From assembly GCA_020721815.1 (NCBI GenBank), contig DYMA01000008.1, positions 1 to 32,347 of the forward strand: a DNA stretch of 32,347 nt. Direction: 5' to 3'. The translations under genes were made by a program, and so were the position numbers. Shown here piece by piece: positions 27,872 through 32,347 of this stretch. The number at the start of each line of letters is the position of its first letter. The first letter of the stretch is position 1. The notes beneath the pieces were generated by a model. That model was not told the DNA's origin. It saw nothing but the letters and a program-made list of their open reading frames with translations, and ran no database searches. The DNA comes from Sulfurovum sp. Its GTDB lineage: Bacteria > Campylobacterota > Campylobacteria > Campylobacterales > Sulfurovaceae.

Positions 27872-28132
27872 CTATTTTGTGCTGTTTGAGTCTGATTTAT
27901 ACTCTTTAATCACTTTCAATAGTCCTTCACCTATACCTTTGACATTGGTGACATCATCAATCTTTGTAAATTCATTTTTCTTTCGGTACTCAATAATAGC
28001 CTCTGCTTTGGACTCACCGATTCCTTTGATCTTCATCAGCTCCTCTTTGGAGGCACTGTTAAGCTCACTTACACTCATCCCATACGCAAGTGAGACCGAT
28101 AGCAAAAACGCAGACAACAAAGTTCTTAACAT
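27872..28132 (-). CDS. ComEA-like helix-hairpin-helix protein with signal peptide
   Basis: 86 aa; SVSELNSASKEELMKIKGIGESKAEAIIEYRKKNEFTKIDDVTNVKGIGEGLLKVI. Confidence 0.92.
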   Translation of the reverse strand: MLRTLLSAFLLSVSLAYGMSVSELNSASKEELMKIKGIGESKAEAIIEYRKKNEFTKIDDVTNVKGIGEGLLKVIKEYKSDSNSTK

Positions 28133-28237
28133 AAAAATCCTTTTTAATAAAATATAATAATTTTAACAAAAAAATACTTATATGAACTTATAAAATTGTA
28201 AAATTGTATTAAAAATATTTATTAATAATTTGTTAAG

Positions 28238-28260
28238 CTAAGTGGATTAATATCCACTAG
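28238..28260 (-). terminator. Hairpin at the end of the nuo operon
   Basis: AGTGGAT (28241-28247) / ATCCACT (28252-28258) inverted repeat overlapping the nuoN stop. The downstream tail is AT-rich but not a clean T-tract. Confidence 0.5.
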
Positions 28261-29737
28261 CTCCAACCATATAGGAGATGTAATTAATAAGCGGTTGAAC
28301 GTAGAAAATAGAGGTTACTGTGACAACTACGGCTATACCAATAATGGTCATTAATGGCTTTGCAAGGTTGTAGTAAATCGTTCCATCGTTACTAGCCGGG
28401 TCTTTTAAGAACATATAGACTATAAGCTTAAGGTAATAATAGGCCGATATAGCGGAGTTGATACCCATTACGATAGCCAACCACACATACCCCGCATCAA
28501 CGGCTGCACCCATAATGAAGATTTTGCCCCAAAAAACCGAAAAGGGAGGTACACCTGCCAACGAGAGCATAAAAAGTGCCATCACTACCGCACCCATGGG
28601 CATAACGTGAATAAGTCCTGCAAACTTCTCATAGGGGTGGTCAAATCTATCATGGTAGGTATTGTTTTTGTGTCGGCTTATCCAAAGCATCGCAAAAGCA
28701 CCCAAATTGGTAAAGAGGAACATCGTATAATAGAGGAATATACCTGTGTTTCCTTTAGTAGTATCAAGTGCAATAGCAGCCATTACAAAACCTGCGTGCG
28801 AAATGGAGCTATACGCCAACATTCTTTTCACATCGCCTTGAACCAAAGCCATAATGTTTGCCAACGTCATAGTAAGAACCGAAAGCACCAAAATAGCGTC
28901 ACGAATCGCTTCAATACCAATATCAATATACATACCAAAAATTCTCATAGCCACTACCAATGCGGCAAGTTTAGGAATAATGGACATATACCCCGCTAGT
29001 GGTGCGGAAGCACCCTCATAGGCATCAGGTCCCCATGTATGAAAAGGAAAGAGTGACATCTTAAAGGCAAAAGCAACCAACAACAATGTACCACCGCCAA
29101 TCAATGCAATCATCAATCCTGCTTCATCCATACGTGATTGCATCACTTCGGCAATCTTATAAAGCTCAACCGATCCCGTCGTAGCATAAACCGTAGCCGC
29201 ACCCATCGCAAAAAAGCCTGCAGCCATTGCACCCATCGTAAAGTACTTCACGGCCGCCTCGTACGAATTGGGGCGATTGTGCATAGCAATGAGCGTATAG
29301 AGTGCCAAAGAGGCAGTCTCAAGTCCTACAAAAATCAAAATAAGATTATCACTCGAAACCATAAATTGATACCCTGCAATCATAAAGAGAAAGAGAGCAA
29401 AATATTCGGGATAGGAGTACTCATGAAAACGCTTGGATGTAAGTGCCAAAGGAATAAAGAGCATCGAACCTAATAAAATAAGAGCTTGTGAGATAATTGA
29501 AATACCATCAATAAGCATCAAATTAAAAAAACCTCGCTGATTGACGCTCAACCCCAAAACAGCACCCAAATCAACCAATAACACAAGAAGAGTAAGCATC
29601 ACATAGAGTGATTTGTGCAATCCATCTTTAAACAAATCTATAATCAATATAGCCAACGCACCACCAATGGCTACAAGCATTGGCGTTAGCGTCGCTAATT
29701 TTAGATCTTCCAAACTTACACTAATAGCTTCTAACAT
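28247..29737 (-). CDS. nuoN: NADH-quinone oxidoreductase subunit N
   Basis: 496 aa polytopic protein; FFAMGAATVYATTGSVELYKI, FKMSLFPFHTWGPDAYEGASAPLAGYMSIIPKLAAL. Confidence 0.96.
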   Translation of the reverse strand: MLEAISVSLEDLKLATLTPMLVAIGGALAILIIDLFKDGLHKSLYVMLTLLVLLVDLGAVLGLSVNQRGFFNLMLIDGISIISQALILLGSMLFIPLALTSKRFHEYSYPEYFALFLFMIAGYQFMVSSDNLILIFVGLETASLALYTLIAMHNRPNSYEAAVKYFTMGAMAAGFFAMGAATVYATTGSVELYKIAEVMQSRMDEAGLMIALIGGGTLLLVAFAFKMSLFPFHTWGPDAYEGASAPLAGYMSIIPKLAALVVAMRIFGMYIDIGIEAIRDAILVLSVLTMTLANIMALVQGDVKRMLAYSSISHAGFVMAAIALDTTKGNTGIFLYYTMFLFTNLGAFAMLWISRHKNNTYHDRFDHPYEKFAGLIHVMPMGAVVMALFMLSLAGVPPFSVFWGKIFIMGAAVDAGYVWLAIVMGINSAISAYYYLKLIVYMFLKDPASNDGTIYYNLAKPLMTIIGIAVVVTVTSIFYVQPLINYISYMVGASGY

Positions 29738-31260
29738 TATTTATCCTCCCCAGTGTTTGTGCTAATAATTATATCCTTAGCCTCTTGCGTTTGCGCTTTT
29801 TTCTCCATAAAAGATACCAAAGCTTTGACACTGTTATCAATAGGTTCCAATACTGGCTTTGGATAGATACCCAACCAAATGACAATCGCTACCAATGGCA
29901 CCAATGAAATAATCTCTTTGCTGTTTAAATCTTTGAGTTTTTTATTCTCTTCGTGTGTAACACGACCAAAAAAAGTTCGCTTATAGATACTTAGCATATA
30001 TACCGAACCGATAATAATCGTCAAACCTGCAACAATTGTCATCATAGGTGAAACTTTGTAAAAGCCCAAAAGTACTAGAAACTCTCCAACAAATCCAATC
30101 GTAAGGGGAAGTCCTACCGATGCCATAAGCATAATACCAAAGATGGTAGCATACTTTGGCATAACAGCGGCCAATCCACCAAATTTGTCAAGCTCTTTGG
30201 TGTGCGTTCTGTCGTAAATAACACCGACAAGCATGAACAGTGCACCCGAAACGATACCGTGCGAGAGCATCAAAAAGATAGAACCACTGATACCCTCGGC
30301 ATTCATTGCAAATACACCCAGCATAATAATACCCATGTGCGAAACCGATGAATAGGCGATCACTTGCTTAATATCTTTTTGAGCGTAAGCTACCATTGCG
30401 GTATAGACCACCATAATAAGCGACAAAATAGCTATTGGCGTAATCATCATTACTGAAGCATCGGGGAATATAGGCAATGAAAAACGTACAAATCCGTACG
30501 TCCCCATCTTAAGAAGTACCGCTGCAAGGATAACCGAACCAATCGTTGGAGCTTGTCCGTGAGCGTAAGGCAACCATGTATGAAACGGAAACATAGGAAC
30601 TTTAATCGCAAATCCAAAGAAGAATGCGATAAAGAGCCACACTTGATACTCCATTGGAAGCACCAACGCATACCAATCGGTAATAGCAAAACTCCATGTA
30701 CCCGTCACATCGTGATAGAGATACGCCAAGAAGAGCATACCTACAAGCATAATAAGTGAACCAAAAAAGGTGTAGAGAAAAAACTTAACCGCTGCATAGA
30801 CTCTTCGAGGTCCTCCCCAAGCTCCAATAATATAGAGCATTGGCACCAATGAGAGTTCCCAGAAAACATAAAAGACAATCGCATCAAGTGCCACAAAGAC
30901 ACCTACCATTGTCATTTCAAGAAAGAGCAGAGAGATAATCATGTTTTTAACATCTTTCTCAATGCTCATGCTAATCATCCCTACCAATGTCATTAAGGCA
31001 GCCAAAATGACAATGAAAAGAGAAATTCCATCCACTCCCAAATAGTAGCTAATCCCAAAATCAGGCACAAGAGGCAACATCTCTACAAACTGCATACCCC
31101 CATTAGAGCCATCAAAGCTCATCCATAACCACAGTGCTATAAAGAGTTCAATAGTGGCAACGGCTATACCGTAAGCCCTTGCACTCCCTTTATCGACGAC
31201 AAAACCAAGCAATCCAGCAAATGCTGGAAAAAATACCAAAATAGTTAAAATATGATCCAT
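29737..31260 (-). CDS. nuoM: NADH-quinone oxidoreductase subunit M
   Basis: 507 aa; YYLGVDGISLFIVILAALMT, FYVFWELSLVPMLYIIGAWGG, FPFHTWLPYAHGQAPTIGSVILAAVLLKMGTYG. Confidence 0.97.
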   Translation of the reverse strand: MDHILTILVFFPAFAGLLGFVVDKGSARAYGIAVATIELFIALWLWMSFDGSNGGMQFVEMLPLVPDFGISYYLGVDGISLFIVILAALMTLVGMISMSIEKDVKNMIISLLFLEMTMVGVFVALDAIVFYVFWELSLVPMLYIIGAWGGPRRVYAAVKFFLYTFFGSLIMLVGMLFLAYLYHDVTGTWSFAITDWYALVLPMEYQVWLFIAFFFGFAIKVPMFPFHTWLPYAHGQAPTIGSVILAAVLLKMGTYGFVRFSLPIFPDASVMMITPIAILSLIMVVYTAMVAYAQKDIKQVIAYSSVSHMGIIMLGVFAMNAEGISGSIFLMLSHGIVSGALFMLVGVIYDRTHTKELDKFGGLAAVMPKYATIFGIMLMASVGLPLTIGFVGEFLVLLGFYKVSPMMTIVAGLTIIIGSVYMLSIYKRTFFGRVTHEENKKLKDLNSKEIISLVPLVAIVIWLGIYPKPVLEPIDNSVKALVSFMEKKAQTQEAKDIIISTNTGEDK

Positions 31261-31270
31261 TAAACGCTCC

Positions 31271-32347
31271 TTAACCTAATACCGATGAGAGTGATACAAT
31301 CACTGCAAGTAACAAGACCCCTACTGCCATCCAGTTGAGGTAGTGCGACAAGTTACCTGTCTGCATTGCTCTTGATTTATCTCCACTAAAGTAGATAAAT
31401 TTGGCAATCGCATCAACAACCGCATCAACAATTTTAAGATCTACTTTCTTCCATAGCATATCTGAGATTTCTGCATAGGGTTTTGTAAACATTATATCGT
31501 AGAATTTTGGTATATAGTATTGATTGGAGAGCAGTCTATAGACAAAGCTACCCTCTACTTTTTCATCACGAATAAGCCCTGCACCGTATTTTTTGTAAGC
31601 ATAAAAAATACCACTCAAAGCAATAAACGTTGTCAAAATGATAAATATCCATGCTATTTCATGCGTAGCGTGACTCATCTCGTAAGCAGGAAGTACCGTC
31701 GAGGTGAATGCTTGAAACGAATCCATAAAGACAAATCCAAAAATAACCGCCAAAATAGCCAAAGGTGCCATAGCAATCAATACATAATTGGGCATCTCAT
31801 GAGGGTGATGACCGAGTTCTTTGTAGCGTTCATTTCCGCTAAAGGTAAGGAAAACTTGTCTGAAGCTATAAAATGCCGTAAGACCCGCCGTCACCCAAAG
31901 AGCAAACCATATCAAATAGGTATCTTCATTGATAGCAACTTCCAGTATCGTATCTTTGGAGTAGAAACCTGCCAATGGAAAGATACCTGCAAGCGCCAAT
32001 GAAGCAAGACCCATATAGATGTAAGTCCACTTCATCACTTTGCTCAATCCGCCCATTTTGAAGATATCAAGCTCATCGTGCATGGCGTGCATGACGTTAC
32101 CTGCACCCAAGAAGAGTAACGCTTTGAAAAATGCGTGTGCCGCAAGATGGAAAAGCGCTACCCAATAGGCACCCAATCCCGCTGCTGCAAACATATATCC
32201 CAATTGCGAGAGCGTAGAGTAGGCGATAATTCTTTTGAGGTCTCTATTGACCAAAGCCATCGTAGCTGCAAACATCGCTACAAAAGTACCCAAATAGGCG
32301 ATAAAGAGGCTCACCCCCGCTACGGCTTCATCACTGTAGAGTGGATT
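31271..32347 (-). CDS. nuoL: NADH-quinone oxidoreductase subunit L, 5' end beyond the right edge
   Basis: RIIAYSTLSQLGYMFAAAGLGAYWVALFHLAAHAFFKALLFLGAGNVMHAMHDELDI. The frame stays open past the tracked GTG at 32314 to the edge (NPLYSDEAVAGVSLF). Confidence 0.96.
   Translation of the reverse strand, partial: NPLYSDEAVAGVSLFIAYLGTFVAMFAATMALVNRDLKRIIAYSTLSQLGYMFAAAGLGAYWVALFHLAAHAFFKALLFLGAGNVMHAMHDELDIFKMGGLSKVMKWTYIYMGLASLALAGIFPLAGFYSKDTILEVAINEDTYLIWFALWVTAGLTAFYSFRQVFLTFSGNERYKELGHHPHEMPNYVLIAMAPLAILAVIFGFVFMDSFQAFTSTVLPAYEMSHATHEIAWIFIILTTFIALSGIFYAYKKYGAGLIRDEKVEGSFVYRLLSNQYYIPKFYDIMFTKPYAEISDMLWKKVDLKIVDAVVDAIAKFIYFSGDKSRAMQTGNLSHYLNWMAVGVLLLAVIVSLSSVLG

Noticed and set aside
31520-32002. 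160-aa plus-strand ORF
   Set aside because: Antisense to the confident nuoL frame, Lys/Arg/His-rich shadow translation.

Overview
The window looks like a chromosomal segment of a Campylobacterota (epsilonproteobacterial) genome. The assignment rests on recognised gene content and protein sequence: a Nuo complex I end, minCDE, MqnP-type prenyltransferase, BamA, NrdB and FeoAB. Most of it is ordinary core genome on the minus strand: feoB/feoA, yajQ, mqnP, pssA, Ppx/GppA, ferredoxin, bamA, AEC transporter, two-component system, folB, plsY, minCDE, ComEA-like and nuoN-M-L. Plus-strand genes include a PhoD-like phosphatase, a CNNM/CorC-like CBS protein, nfo, and nrdB with a nitrilase-family and an FAH-family gene. 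The accessory or unusual parts are: (1) an AT-rich left edge with an edge-truncated GHKL ATPase gene, absent from the ORF track, preceded by a small ORF; (2) an OprD-like porin broken by a 2-bp GT/AC duplication; (3) a toxin-antitoxin pair between feoB and feoA; (4) a 21-codon leader ORF with an internal hairpin, stop/start coupled to a CBS-domain membrane protein gene; (5) a subtilisin-like protease whose apparent propeptide is a separate coupled gene; (6) the best candidate for something undescribed, about 1.75 kb at 17.5-19.3 kb, where three same-orientation copies of a 3'-gene-end sequence (core GTGCACGAAAAATGCACGG) bound two modules carrying toxin-antitoxin genes or remnants. No rRNA, tRNA or CRISPR array was recognised by eye.
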